From Echinochloa phyllopogon (Eukaryota > Streptophyta > Magnoliopsida > Poales > Poaceae): a stretch of DNA of 64,000 nt. This document shows, piece by piece, positions 13,027-24,773 of this stretch (positions within the stretch are counted from its first letter, which is position 1; each line of letters opens with the position of its first letter). Location: assembly GCA_033239725.1 (NCBI GenBank), contig BTCW01000003.1:3631501-3695500 (forward strand). Direction: 5' to 3'. The translations under genes were made by a program, and so were the position numbers. The notes under the pieces are model-generated. The model was given only the letters and a program-made list of their open reading frames with translations, was not told the DNA's origin and searched no databases.

Positions 13027-13323
13027 AGCCCTGTTTAGTTCCCATCACATCACTAAACTTTCAAAAATTCTCTCTTCAAACTTCACTATTCACCTATCAC
13101 ATCAAATCTCTCTCCTCGTGCATGTAGTACTAAATATGGGTAAATAAAAAAACTAGTTGCATGGTTTCGATGTACACGACGAGACGAATCTTTTGAGCCT
13201 AATTAGGTTATGGTAGGACAATGTTTACCACAAACAAACGAAAAGTGCTGCAATGCGTTACAGTATTCGATGTGACATTTTCACCGAAATTTTTTTCTCT
13301 CTTTTTAGAACTAAACACACCCT
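13027..13323. mobile_element. Tourist/PIF-Harbinger-like MITE (copy A)
   Basis: Terminal inverted repeats are approximately gccctgtttagttccc at the left and the inverse of agaactaaacacaccc at the right. Internal family hallmarks are gacgagacgaatcttttgagcctaa (13179-13203) and a cgaaaagtgctg motif. No coding capacity. Such elements move using a PIF/Harbinger transposase supplied elsewhere. Confidence 0.8.
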
Positions 13324-13408
13324 TTCTCGTGCAAAACCAGCACTCTCTTTTCCCGTGGAAACTCGAGACACTGCCCATGGGAATTTGCCAATTTGGGATC
13401 TCTCCAAG

Positions 13409-13572
13409 GCGGTGTTCACTTCCTTGAAAAGTGAATGTGAATTTGGGTGAAAATATCACATCGAACACTATAGCACATTGTAGCACTTTTCGTTTGTTTG
13501 TGGTAATCATTGTCCTATCATGACATAACTAGGCTCAAAAGATTCGTCTCGCCGTGTACATCAAAACCATCT
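13409..13572. mobile_element. Truncated inverted copy of the same MITE family
   Basis: From the terminal region near 13409 to catcaaaaccat at 13572 the sequence matches copy A on the opposite strand, then stops abruptly. With copy A it forms a large inverted repeat (arms about 13156-13290 and 13455-13572). Confidence 0.75.
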
Positions 13573-13709
13573 TCCTTCGACAAGAGTTCAACTGCCGCCA
13601 AATTGGACGACATTAATAAATCTTGTTTCAGCAAATATGCTAGTCCTAATAAAGGCCCCTAGAGTCATCAAGCCAGATGCAATAAGCACCACAGATCCTT
13701 TGATAATAA

Positions 13710-13993
13710 GGACTTGTTTAGTTTTAAAAAACAACTCCCGAATTCACTATGTAAAAAAAAGATTCTTCGTCACATCAAAATGTCATAACATGTATGGAGT
13801 ACTAAATGTAGATTAAATCAAAAACTAATTGTACAGTTTTGTTGTACTCTGCGAGACGAACATTTTGAGCCTAATTAATCAATTTTTGAACAATTTTTCG
13901 CACATACAAACGAAATGTTACAGTTGCGCAATGATTACGAAGAGACATCATTCTCCAAAATTTGCCTCCCAAATTTGGGATCTAAACAAGGCC
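13710..13993. mobile_element. Tourist-like MITE (copy B)
   Basis: Runs from ggacttgtttag to ctaaacaaggcc and is flanked on both sides by taa, which fits the 3-bp target duplication of PIF/Harbinger elements. The interior carries gcgagacgaacattttgagcc. Noncoding. Confidence 0.85.
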
Positions 13994-14036
13994 TAAGATG
14001 GGCGGATGCAGAGCCTAGTCAGCGGCTCCACTCTTG

Positions 14037-14318
14037 GGCCTTGTTTAGTTCAAAATTCTACCCTAAATTTACCATGCAAAAAGATGATTCACCATCACAT
14101 CAAAATATCATAACATGCATGTAGTACTAAATGTAGATAAAATCAAAAACTAATTACACAGTTTTGTTGTACTCTGCGAGATGAACATTTTGAGCCTAAT
14201 TAATTATTTTTTGGACAATTTTTCACACGTACAAACGAAATGCTACCGTGGCGTAATGATTATGAAAAGACATCATACTCCAAATTTGATCTATCAAATT
14301 TGGGATCTAAACAAGGCC
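14037..14318. mobile_element. Tourist-like MITE (copy C)
   Basis: Same family and orientation as copy B, 43 bp downstream, from ggccttgtttag to ctaaacaaggcc. Flanking bases (ttg / gaa) do not form a target duplication, so one flank has mutated or recombined. Confidence 0.85.
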
Positions 14319-15204
14319 GAAGGTCTTTGCACGGAGGTTGAGTTGATTTGACGATGGTTTGTGGCTTTGTGCGCTAAACACCACACCGTCAGAGCCTCAG
14401 AGGTCCACGCACCATCCGAGGACCGTTGAAATCTTGCATCACCCCATTCCAAATGAGTCCAAAAGGATACTTGTACTGTACGATTGTTATTCATAGTCAT
14501 AGGAGTTTCGTCAAATCCTCGGATTCGCTGCGCCCGAGATCTTTAGGTGTATGCATGTGTTCAATGAAAAACAGGTAGAATGAGCATCCCACAAAAAAAA
14601 AACGAATAGCATGACTTTGAAAATATTTTGATAACCGCTTATGGATGCCCGATGAGCTTAACTGGCATAACACACTTAGAAAATGCCATTTAGATCGGGT
14701 TTCTTCTTTTGTTTTATTTAATGACTAAGAAATATTTTGACTTTTAAGTTATGTCGGTATACATGTGAAAAATATGCGTAAAATTTTATATAAAAGAGAT
14801 CCTATGGCTATCATATCACTAATAATCGATAAATCGGTCAAAGCCGTGATGTACGAAAGACAATCAATCCAAGTTTCCGGTACTAGCAATTTCCTCCTCC
14901 TTGCGAGCACACCTCGCCTTTCCTTTCCGGTTTCGTTTTGTTTGGTTTCCATCCAATCTGCTCTGCTTCTTCCTTCCTTCCCCCCTCCCTCCTTCCCTCA
15001 TTCCTGTTTGGTTCGGGAAGAGATCATAAAAATTCCTGGGTCATTAGACAAGAATCCAAAGATAAAGAGGGGTCTGCCATTAATTCCTTCCTGCGGCCCG
15101 CCCGTTTCCATCCCAACTTCCCCCAACCTGAGACCAAGCTCACATCACATGATCCCCCCGCGGGACCTCCACCTCCGCCGCCGTTGAGGAGGGCGGGCCC
15201 CACC
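14319..15204. other. Intergenic spacer and 5' UTR/promoter of the fucosyltransferase gene
   Basis: AT-rich to about 14880, then pyrimidine-rich (ttccttccttcccccctccctcc near 14970-15000), as is common in grass 5' leaders. No separate gene is supported. Confidence 0.5.
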
Positions 15205-18200
15205 ATGTCTCTCGCGGCCTCAATGCGGAAGCCCTCCGCCGCCGCGTGGCGCCGCCCGGGCGCCCGCGGCGGCGGCGTGCGGAGGCGCGGCGCGGTCGTC
15301 CTGCTGCTCGCGCTCGCCTACGCAGCGGGGACGCTCATGTTCCTGCTCGCGGGGAGGCTCTCCGCCGGGGGATCGCCCGCCGTCCAGGTGGCCTCCTCCT
15401 CCTCGCCCCAGCGGCGGCCGCGCCACGAGCCCCCGACGCCCTCAACGCCGGGGTCCGTCTACCGCAGCCACCTCGTCTTCGAGCGGCTCTGGCCGGCCAT
15501 GCGCGACGACGCCACGGCCGCCGCGTCCGCCGCCTCCCTCTCCTCCACGTCCTCCTGGCGCCGCAGCATGGTGAGGCCGCTGCTCTGCTCCCCTTCCTCT
15601 CGTTCCACCGACCGCCCCCTGCTTCGTCTCTGCCGCGGGTACGAATGATCGGGGCCTGCCGCGACTTCATGCGGAACCGAAGCTTCGGTTCTCGCGTGCT
15701 TCTCTGCTCGGTCTCTTGCTGGGTTTTGCTGCAAGGATTAGGCCAGCTGTTCCGCGAATCTCGGCGTCCTTTGCGTGCTTCTGCTCTGAATAATACAACA
15801 AGTGGGGATGGGGATTGTTTGTTTCCTAGTCTCGTGAGGTGCTGTTTCTTCTCTGCTCCGGGCACGATCGGGGCTTGCCGGCTTCATGGGGAGGGTTGGC
15901 CAAGTTACGGTTCTCGCTGCTTCTTTGCTCGGTCTCTTGCTGGGTTCTTCTGCAAGGATTAGGCCAGGTGTTCTGCGAATCTCGGCATCCTTTGCGTGCT
16001 TCTGCTCTGAATAATACAACAACTGGGGATGGGCATTGTTTTCTAGTTGGGATTCTTCAGGTCGCGTTCTTGCTGTGAGCTTCAGGGCCGGAAAAGAAAT
16101 GCAGTATAGTTCTTGGTTTCTTGGGCTTCCCCTTGTTTATTTCACCTTCGACTTTGAGCGATCGATTCTAGTGGGCATTTCTTTACTAGTATATCTGGAT
16201 TCCTTCTTCTGTGCTCATGAATTAGATGTACTATGACTAACAAGCTGTTGCATATCTGTATGCTTTTTGCTAAACAAGGAACATAATGTTTGTTGTTTAA
16301 GCATCCTGTGATTCCAAAGGAAGAAAGAATCTTTACATCACGATTTTGAGCTTCAATTTTGAATTCATATGGTTATCTGTTAGATACTTTTGCTCTTATC
16401 GAATTCATGATACAGTACTGTATAACAGTTTTTCTGTTGGTTTTGTGCAGTTGATGACATCACAATATCAAAATTCTGGGGAGCCATGGATGCCTTGTGT
16501 CAACAGCAGGCTGACTCGATCAGGTTCCATTTTGAAACCTTTGCGATGATTTCATACATCATATGTACCCACTTGAAATGATATACCTTATGAGAAAACC
16601 GGATGGGCTTTGAGTCAACACTCACATTTTTTGTTCTTTGCAGAGATGCCACCCTCAAATGGCTATCTCATGATTGAAGCAAATGGTGGTCTGAATCAGC
16701 AACGACTTGCTGTAAGTACCAGGATTATTATTGTTTTGAACAGATGTGTGCCCATGGTTGAGTAAATAGATATACAATTGTCATTGTCTTATATGAAAGT
16801 CCAGTGCCTTATGAATCTTTGGTGAACCAACAAGTGATTTTGGACAGTCATGTTAGTGTCACACTTTACTCAACTGCGCTGGCTTTCTTCAATAGTTTTA
16901 TTACGAAAATTAGGAAATTAGCAACAACCTAGAGTTTTTTTTCCATGAAAAAGAAGTTATTCCCTCCTTCCTTTTACATGCAACATTGGATAGTTCAATT
17001 GAGTTCCTGACATAGATGTGCCAAATCAGTGGTTTTGGATATTCTTATGTAAAGGTCCTGGTGTCTAGGACCTCCCAAACGAGTCTGGAGTACTACCTTG
17101 GTTATCACATATATGCTATTATATGCCCTGTTGTCAATATATTTCTTCTCACCATGACCTTAGAATGTTGCTGCGATCCCTACCCATTAGCTGTGATGCT
17201 AATCTATTATATTTCCAAAGTTCTTGGAATCTTCACATTATGTTGAAAATTATTAACTCAGACTATGCAATGCAGATCTGTGATGCTGTTGCTGTGGCCA
17301 ACTTGCTTAATGCAACTCTTGTGATCCCAACATTTCATCTTAATAGCGTTTGGCGTGATTCTAGGTAACTATTTGTCTTATTATCGCATTGTTTCCTTAC
17401 ATATGAAATGCCCTTTTAATCTGTAACTTCCTGTATTTTTGTTGTGAAATACTTGTTTGAGAGTCTGAAGCAGTTCATCTTAGTTCTAAAGTGAAATATT
17501 GTTAACATAGAGCATTAAACTGCACATTTTAACATTCTTATTTGAAAATGCTCTTTGGTATTGCATCTGTACCTCTTCGTACGCAGTTCATGAGGATATA
17601 GGATCTGACCTGACCTGGTGTATTTCTTTCAGCAAATTTGGTGATATATTTGATGAAGATCATTTCATTGAGACACTCAGAGAACATGTAAGAGTTGTGA
17701 AGAAACTTCCTGAAGATGTTTTGCTGCGCTTCAATCATAATATCAGCAGCATACCAAATATGAGAACTAAAGCCTATTCATCACCAAACCACTATGTGCA
17801 AAAGGTGCTTCCAAAACTGCTGGAGTTAGGGTAAGGATAACATCTGGAATAAAGAAGAGATTTTCTTTTTTCTTCTTTTGACGCCGGAACAAAGGAGACG
17901 TTGATTTAACCGGGACAAAGCCAAGACACATGCTTCATTTTATTGTCTGTTCTGTGCAGGGTTGTGCGCATAGCCCCATTCTCAAATAGATTAGCCCAGT
18001 CAGTTCCAACGAACATGCAGGCCTTGAGATGTTTGGCAAACTACCATGCACTGAGATTCGCTGAACCAATAAGAACTCTTGCAGAGGATTTGGTTGACCG
18101 AATGATGAAAAAGAGTTCCTTGACTGGTGGGAAGTATGTTTCGGTGCATCTTCGCTTCGAAGAGGTTATTAATTCTCTCTTGCATGTTCACAATTATGGT

Positions 18201-19896
18201 ATTTTTTTTCATCCTACTGATACTGTATATACTTATAGGATATGGTAGCCTTTTCATGCTGTACATATGATGGTGGCTTGAAGGAGAAAACTGAAATGGA
18301 CAATGCCCGTGAAAGGAGCTGGAGAGGGAAGTTTCGTCGACATGGTCGATTGATAAATCCAGAGGCAAATAGAAGGGATGGAAAATGTCCTCTTACTCCT
18401 CTAGAGGTTAGGACCTTATTTCGCTTTATCTCTTTGTATTGCCTACTGTAAACACTTTCTACATCTAGGCTTCTTGTAGGCTGTATGTACAATTGTAGAT
18501 CATCTCATGGTAGTCCAGCATTTTTATATTGTACATACATTGCATTTGTGACTGAATCATGTAGTCAGTATTTCAAAGTACCCCTTAGATTGCTACAGGC
18601 TTGGTTTATTGCATTTATCCTGCTTTTCTGTATTCAGTTACCAGTCAGTTAGTTCGTTAAACATCAGGTTATCGCTAAGTTGCCTTTTCAAAAACATCTA
18701 AAAGGGTTTACACCGAATGGATTCTCACAGGTTGGTATGATGCTACGAGGCATGGGATTTGACAATACCACCTCCCTCTACGTTGCTTCTGGTAAAATAT
18801 ACAATTCTGAAAAATACATGGCTCCGCTTCGCCAGATGTTCCCCCTTTTAGCGACAAAGGATTCTCTTGCTTTGCCTGAAGAGCTTGTTCAGTTCAAGGT
18901 ATTGCTTGCGCCAGCACTATAAAGTTTTAAAGTTTTTTTTTAACACTGAACATATATGCATGCATGCCTGCTATTCCCCTTTACCAGATACAAATTAGGA
19001 ACCATTTGATGGTCTGAAGTATCTGTCTAGTTGAGAACATAAGTTAGATTAGGAATACTGCTATTTTATATGATGTATTATTGTCCCACTGACCAACATA
19101 TTCTCTTCAGGGGCACTCATCTCGGCTAGCAGCACTAGATTACACTGTCTGCGTTCAGAGCGAAGTGTTTGTGACAACTCAAGGAGGAAACTTCCCTCAC
19201 TTTTTGATGGGGCACAGGCGCTACCTGTTTGGAGGGAATTCAAAGACAATAAAACCAGACAAACGGAAGCTGGTTTTATCTTTTGACAATCCCAATATCA
19301 GGTCAGTTGTTTGGAGCACTCACCCTATGTTTTAGTCAGTAACTGTATTCAATCGCTCACTTAATCCGTAATTGTAAGTGGTCTGCTCATCACTGGCTGC
19401 CACTAACTGTTAGATCACAGCAATTCACATTTCAATTCTGACTGCAGATGAAAATTCTTTATTAAACCAACTGCTTGAAACAATGTGTTGATAGAAACGG
19501 GTCCATTTTGGCTGTTGTTCCGCTTTTAATGCTTTAATCAATATGCATTCCCGCCAGCCTATATATTGAACTGATCTGAGACCTTTTGACACCAGACACC
19601 TTTCCTAGCTTTTACATGCTTTTCTGAATATATTAGTCCACCCACAAAAATATAGTGCACCTAGTCCATTTTGACCCTCACATGAATGTTCTGCCATATT
19701 TTTTTTAGGACTGCATTATTTAGACAACTTGTTTTAATTTTTCTTTTGCAATTTCAGATGGGATCGATTTAAGCAGAACATGCAGGAAATACTGCAGCAC
19801 AGCGACGTAAGGAGCATTGCATTCAGGAAACCTAACGATTCCATATACACAAACCCGATGCCTGATTGCATGTGTCAGCAAGATGGACTGAGATAG
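15205..19896 (+). CDS. O-fucosyltransferase family protein (554 aa, type II membrane)
   Basis: Ten exons join in frame: 15205-15570, 16451-16523, 16644-16711, 17276-17364, 17633-17830, 17960-18164, 18239-18406, 18731-18898, 19111-19301 and 19758-19896 (TAG 19894-19896). The total is 1665 bp with GT-AG introns throughout. The start ATG at 15205 is preceded by ccacc and followed by a basic N-terminus and one hydrophobic segment (about residues 29-49), giving a type II Golgi topology. The lumenal part has the plant GDP-fucose O-fucosyltransferase signature: NGYLMIEANGGLNQQR (exon 3), VANLLNATLVIPTF (exon 4), HLRFEEDMVAFSCC across the exon 6/7 junction (about residues 327-340), and TTQGGNFPHFLMGHRRYL (about 466-483). 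Family members are thought to transfer fucose from GDP-fucose to cell-wall polymers or proteins; the acceptor here is unknown. The length is usual for the family and no break is seen. Confidence 0.94.
15647..16070 (+). repeat. ~220-bp tandem duplication inside intron 1 of the fucosyltransferase gene
   Basis: Units of about 219 bp (15647-15865) and 205 bp (15866-16070) share long blocks such as tgcaaggattaggccag (near 15731 and 15951) and gcttctgctctgaataat. Each also has a shared gatcgggg start. Copies differ by substitutions and small indels, so the duplication is not brand new. Confidence 0.85.
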
Positions 19897-21389
19897 GTTT
19901 AGCATACATACGGATGAACTATTCTTTTTTTCCTTTCGAGATTCATATACCACACAACTTGGTGCAGGCAGGCATTTTGTACACTGTAACCTGTAGGGTA
20001 GTCACCACATAGCAAGATTTACTGGAAATTCGTTGATTCTTGTTAACACGAGGGTGGTTTGTGGAGGAAGGTAAAGTTGGGGTGTTGGTTTGGCTTTGGA
20101 TGTTGACATATTCCAAACAAAGGCTTGGACAAAGTGAGAACCTACCTGACTCCTTTGAATGTATATGTAAAGAGGACTGCTAACTACAAAGGAAAAGAGA
20201 ATCCCTTCCATGTACTCTGGATTTACTTGTTCTTGCACTTGGCCGTGTTCATTGAATCCTGGCAGTTCCTGTTTGTTTCTGAAGATGCTGTTCGAGGACA
20301 GATGCACATCGAGCATGGTTAATAAGCTTGTCTTATAGACATCTCATGAATAGACAAGAACATTAGACAAGTGGTACATTAAGTTAGTCTCTTCCTTCCC
20401 TCTAAATATATTTTTTATTTATGTGTGATCCACCTGCATCTGCATAGAGAGAGGAGATGGTGGCTCGCAGCCCAACGCCTAGGCAAACGCGCCTAGCTTG
20501 GTGCTGGATGTAGCGACCAGCTACCCTCTCTTCTTTTTTCTCATCCACCTCACCTCTCATGCTGAGCCGCTGAGGGCGTCATGAACAGTTGTTGTACAGT
20601 ACTTGCTCTAATGTAGTGCGTCATTTACAATCTGATGTCTTGAACTTTCATGGGCAACCTTCATGGCTTCATTAATGTAGACGTTGACTAGAGCTACTAC
20701 CAGCAGTAGTATTTTTTTTAATTTGAGCACCACCAGCAGTAGTAGTTTTTTTTTTGGCCAGCAGTAGTAGTTTTTTTTTTGACCAGCAGTAGTAGGTAGC
20801 AGCAGCTGGGGAGAGGTAGCTTTACATGGGCCTCCCATCCCCGTGGGCCTTGGTACTAATGTGACGGGCTCTTTCAAATCTAGCTCCAGCTTTTTTGGCT
20901 CTTGAATCTTGATGTACGAGAAAACGGCGCCAACTCCTTCGAGGCCGAGACTACGTATCTATCCATTTCTACATTTCTCTCTTGTTTCTCCTCGTCTTAA
21001 TTCATCTGGTTGTTTCATGCTTTCTTCATTTCATGTACAACGGATTAGGATCAGCTGTGTGATGTCTCATGATACTACATGACTGGACTAACAAATAACC
21101 CCGCTGTTTCTGTGAGCTGAGTACCCTCCCATGCGTCACACAGACATACCGGTGCTGCCAACACCAGCTGGACCTGGTGACACTGTGGTGGTCTCCGTCG
21201 TTAAGGTGGCTCATATCATCACGGACCTCCAATGGCCTCTAGATGTCCATGGTATTGTCGCCGTGCGCGATTCCCTAGACTCGATGCCCAATTACCCTCT
21301 TCATCCGAGGCAGGGATAATTGCCAGACCCTCACCTCTCCTCAGGCATGCTTTCTGTTTCAATTTTCAACCCTTCTCCGGCCTCTCCCA
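19897..21389. other. 3' UTR and intergenic spacer
   Basis: The first several hundred bases are likely 3' UTR of the fucosyltransferase gene. At 20698-20805 there are four imperfect copies of ccagcagtagta separated by T-runs. No gene is recognised in the rest. Confidence 0.5.
20698..20805 (+). repeat. Short imperfect tandem repeat with T-tracts
   Basis: The motif ccagcagtagta recurs four times, with 8-11 T residues after the first three copies. Likely slippage-generated low-complexity DNA. Confidence 0.75.
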
Positions 21390-21916
21390 TCTATCTATTA
21401 TATTAATACAGTAGTGTTAGAAAGAGCCACTACATTCACCGAAAGGGTCTAGAAATTCCCACGTTAATCTAAAAAAAGAGAAGAATATGCACCGTTTTAT
21501 GAAGATCTAACGGTGTAAACTAACGCATAGAGTCCAAGTCTAATATAAATAGTAAATATATAAATCTAGAATTAAAAAAATTAAAAAATAGCAATTAACC
21601 GTTAGATTTTATAATGATCTAACGGTCTAAATTAATCCAATGATTTCACTAACGGCGTAAACTAACTTATAGAGTCCAGGTCTATTACGATTGATAGTCT
21701 ATTGTATTAATACAATAGTTTTAGAAAGAGCTACCGTGTTTGTCGATAGGGTCTAGAAATTCCCACATTAATCCAAAAAAGAGAAGAATATGCACCATCG
21801 AATTTTATGAAGAGCTAACGATGTAGACTAACTCATAGAGTCCGGGTCTAATACAATTAATAAATATATTAATCTAGAATTAAATAAATAAAAAATAGCA
21901 ATTGATAGTTGGATTT
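21390..21916 (+). mobile_element. Helitron-like AT-rich repeat units (two head-to-tail)
   Basis: Two related units start at 21390 (tctatctattatattaatac) and 21698 (tctattgtattaatacaata). Both continue with tagaaagagc, gggtctagaaattcccac and a catagagtcc block. The TCTAT-TATTA start resembles plant Helitron 5' ends, but no 3' hairpin-CTRR end was located, so the class is tentative. The second unit is interrupted by the LTR retrotransposon at 21917 and resumes at 36824. Confidence 0.5.
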
Positions 21917-23266
21917 TGTCGGTGCTGAGATTGGCCGCCCAACCTCAGCGCCACACAGAATGCGCTGTGTCCCGTCCCCTGACGGTTGATGCAAGAGCTA
22001 GCACGATGACACAAGAGTTTATCCTGGTTCCGGCCGCGGGGCCGTACGTCCAGCAGACTGTGCTCGCGGCACTATACTATCTTGCACCGAGGTGCCTGTA
22101 GTGGGGGGGCTACAAGCACGGCGGGAGAGGAAGTCTCCAAGTCCCTGAAAATGGGTGTGAAAGTGATTGAGGAGAGTGCCAATATCGTGGAAGGCGGTGA
22201 TCGTGTGCGTGTTCGTCTATTTTCTCTCTCGCCCCCTTCCTCCTTTTATAGGCCAATGAGAGGGGGGGCCTACAAGTACAAGTACAGTGTGTGCTACAGG
22301 GGCGCGCACTGGAGAGCATGACGCCGGGCGTGCGGTCGTCCTTGACCCTGGCAGGGGATTTATGGCGAGCTCCGGCTTCTGCGGGTGTCACGACCGTCCC
22401 TGTGCTTGTCCTGGAGTGGTTTCGAGGGGCGGTGCCGCCGTAATCCGCGCCCAGCCGTCCGCCGCTGGTTGGTTCGAGGGCGTGGCAGGTGGGGAAGGAC
22501 AGGAGTCGGCGGCACAGGGGTCGACATGGTGGTTGCTGTTGACCACAGTGTGCGGCGTGCCCAGTTTACCGGGGAATGGCCGAGAGTTGGTGGATTTGAC
22601 CCGGCGTTCATCATCACCGGGCCGCGCCTGACCGGAGTCCGTGCTCGGTCGCTGCTCATATATTCGTTCGAGGGTTCTTCACGCCCATTCGAGGGCTGTA
22701 CCGGGGGGGGGGAGGACGGGAGCAGGTAGAATAGTGGTGCGGAATGACGCCTGCAAGTCTGCACAGGGCCTTGCGCAGCGCCGCATGCGTCCACACAGTA
22801 GCGGTGAGGACGCATAGTGACCGGAGCAGGTAGAACAGCGAGCTCTGCGGTGTCAGCGGCGCAGCGTGGGGAGAGATCGCCCTTTGACTTCTGCGCCCGC
22901 CCGATGGGGCGGGCATTAAATGCCGTTGTCGGGCGGGGCGCGCCGCGGCGAGTAGAGGGGTGACCTTGAGCGAGGCGGAGTTGGCTCGCCTGCTTGAGGG
23001 GGTGCGCGGCCCTCGAGCGAGGCGGAGTTGGCGTTGCACCTAACCCGGGGGGTCCGGGTCCCTCGAGCGAGGCGGAGACGGGGGTCGCCACTTGGGTCCC
23101 CTCGACAGGCGAGCTCGGACGGCTGTTTTGGGCCGTGATAAGCTGTGACGGGCCGCGCTGCCTTGGTGGCCCTTTCGGGCTGCTGGTGATTCGGCCCTCC
23201 GTGGTTAACGTTTTTTGAGGGTGGTTACCCCGATGGTTAGGGGACCCCCTGGGTCTGTCCCCGACA
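21917..23266 (-). repeat. 3' LTR of the Tat element
   Basis: 1350 bp, starting tgtcggtgctgag and ending tgtccccgaca on the plus strand. Contains the minus-strand TATAAAAG (22243-22250) and three copies of CTCGAGCGAGGCGGAG-type repeats (22965-23080). It lacks about 5 bp present in the other LTR near 22129. Confidence 0.95.
22243..22250 (-). promoter_or_regulatory. TATA box of the 3' LTR (copy of the 5' LTR promoter)
   Basis: Minus-strand CCTATAAAAGGAGG context, identical in the two LTRs. In this LTR it would fire outward, to the left, toward the host flank. Confidence 0.55.
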
Positions 23267-23282
23267 GTAGCCCCCGAGCCTC
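23267..23282 (-). promoter_or_regulatory. Polypurine tract of the Tat element
   Basis: On the minus strand, a purine-rich stretch including CTCGGGGGCTAC directly precedes the 3' LTR, where plus-strand DNA synthesis is primed in LTR elements. Confidence 0.65.
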
Positions 23283-24600
23283 TGCCAGACTAAGGGTCAG
23301 TCGGGCAGAGGCTGATGGTTTGCGGGATCGTTCCCGGGCATTCTGCGGGGGTTACTCCTTCTTGATTACGCATGTTCTTCCGTGGGGGCGCGCGAGCGCA
23401 CCCGCGGGTGTAGCCCCCGAGCCTTTGGAGGAGTGAGTTCACTCGTGCAAGGGCTTTGACTTCCGAGGGTTGTGTTAGTCGCTCCCCATTCGACGTGGTG
23501 GATTGCGGGGATGATACCGATTTATACGGAACTTGGGGGACGGGTCCTGCACGGCTTCGACGTGTTTCGCGCATAGGAGGAGGAGGATATGCTGCAAGGA
23601 GCCCCCAAGCCCCTGGCCCGAGCGGAGGCGATCAGGGGGGCTTTTGTCTTTGAGTTGCGACCCTCGCTTTCCCTTCGCGGGGGAGGGGGTGAGGTCATTC
23701 GTGTAACCCTCGAATTGGGCCGCGTACACGGATGCCTCGGCGAGCTGCTAGCGGGTAGTTCAAGTGGACGCCCGTGCCCCGTTCGCTAGGGGTCGGCTCG
23801 TGGTCCGGAGACTCGTCCATAAGAGCGCTTGCAAAGGTTTGCTAGGTAGGGCTCGGCCCCCTTCGATGGAGGCCGAGGGCGCGGAAGCTCTCCCTCGATG
23901 GGATCCCTCGTCTAGCCGCCCATGTCTGGCCTTGAACACAACAGGGGCGTCCCCAAACTTCGCGTTCGGGGTAAAGTCCGTTGAGCACGCCCGAATCATC
24001 CCTGACTCTGTTGATCCGGAGCGCCTGTCGAACCCTTTCACGGGCCAGGCTTCGTACTCCTGATCAGTGGGGCCTTGCGAAAGGTGCAGGTCGCCCTCGA
24101 GCCGCGGGCTCGAGAGTGGGTTGGTCGAGCGTGACCTGCAGCCTTCGCATCGCTTAATCTGGGGCGCCCGTCGAACCCTTTCGAGGTCTGGGCTTCGAGC
24201 CCCTGATTAGTAGCACCCCGCGCCTCGGGGGGGGGGGGGGGGGGTCGCTGTCTTACCTTGGAAGGAACCCTTCCGTTCGGTTGTTGACGTTTCGGTTTGT
24301 GGGCCTACGCGCGACCGCTGGCGGGCGTGGTCGTGGATGACGTGGCACGGAGTGGGCGAGGTGGGCGTAGTGGGCGCACCTTTTTAGGCGGAGTTGGCGT
24401 GCGCCGGGGAGAGGCGAGGCGATGGGCGGTCAGGCGCGGCTGCCGCGTTGTTTCGTTTTACTTTGCCGCAGTAAATGCCGCCGCTCACGCGTGCCGTTCT
24501 CCGGGGAAAGGGGAGGGGGCCCCTGGTTGTCATTGATGCGCCACGCGCGCCGGGCCTGTCGCCGATGGTTTTGTGTGCCGCAGCGGGGATGAACTAGCTC
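23283..24600. other. Noncoding spacer between 3' LTR and the antisense gene
   Basis: GC-rich and without a convincing gene. Diverged internal repeats are visible: tagcccccgagcct near 23268 and 23411, and tcgaaccctttc near 24029 and 24172. A run of about 16 G lies at 24229-24244. It probably includes upstream control sequence for the antisense gene. Confidence 0.6.
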
Positions 24601-24607
24601 CCTCCCT

Positions 24608-24615
24608 TATAAAAA
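24608..24615 (+). promoter_or_regulatory. TATA box of the element's antisense gene
   Basis: TATAAAAA within cccttataaaaaggaaag lies 166 bp upstream of the ATG at 24774 on the same strand. A run of G (24622-24640) follows directly. Confidence 0.6.
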
Positions 24616-24773
24616 GGAAAGCGGGGGGGGGGGGGGGGGGAGGGGATTACTTACCTTCGCCATTCCCCGCACCAGCTCGCGCCTCCGCCTTTCTCTCGCT
24701 TCCGAGTCCGCTTGTTGCTCTCTGCTCGTCCTGCCCGCCTTCGTCGCCTTTGCTCCCCGCTCCGCCATCCGCC

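Noticed and set aside
20698..20805. Coding repeat or minisatellite of functional interest
   Set aside because: Stops and T-tracts in all frames; simple slippage is sufficient.
22360..23091. 243-codon minus frame in the 3' LTR (and its copy in the 5' LTR)
   Set aside because: Lies within an LTR, is Pro/Arg/Ser-rich without a motif, and differs between the two LTR copies by frame breaks.
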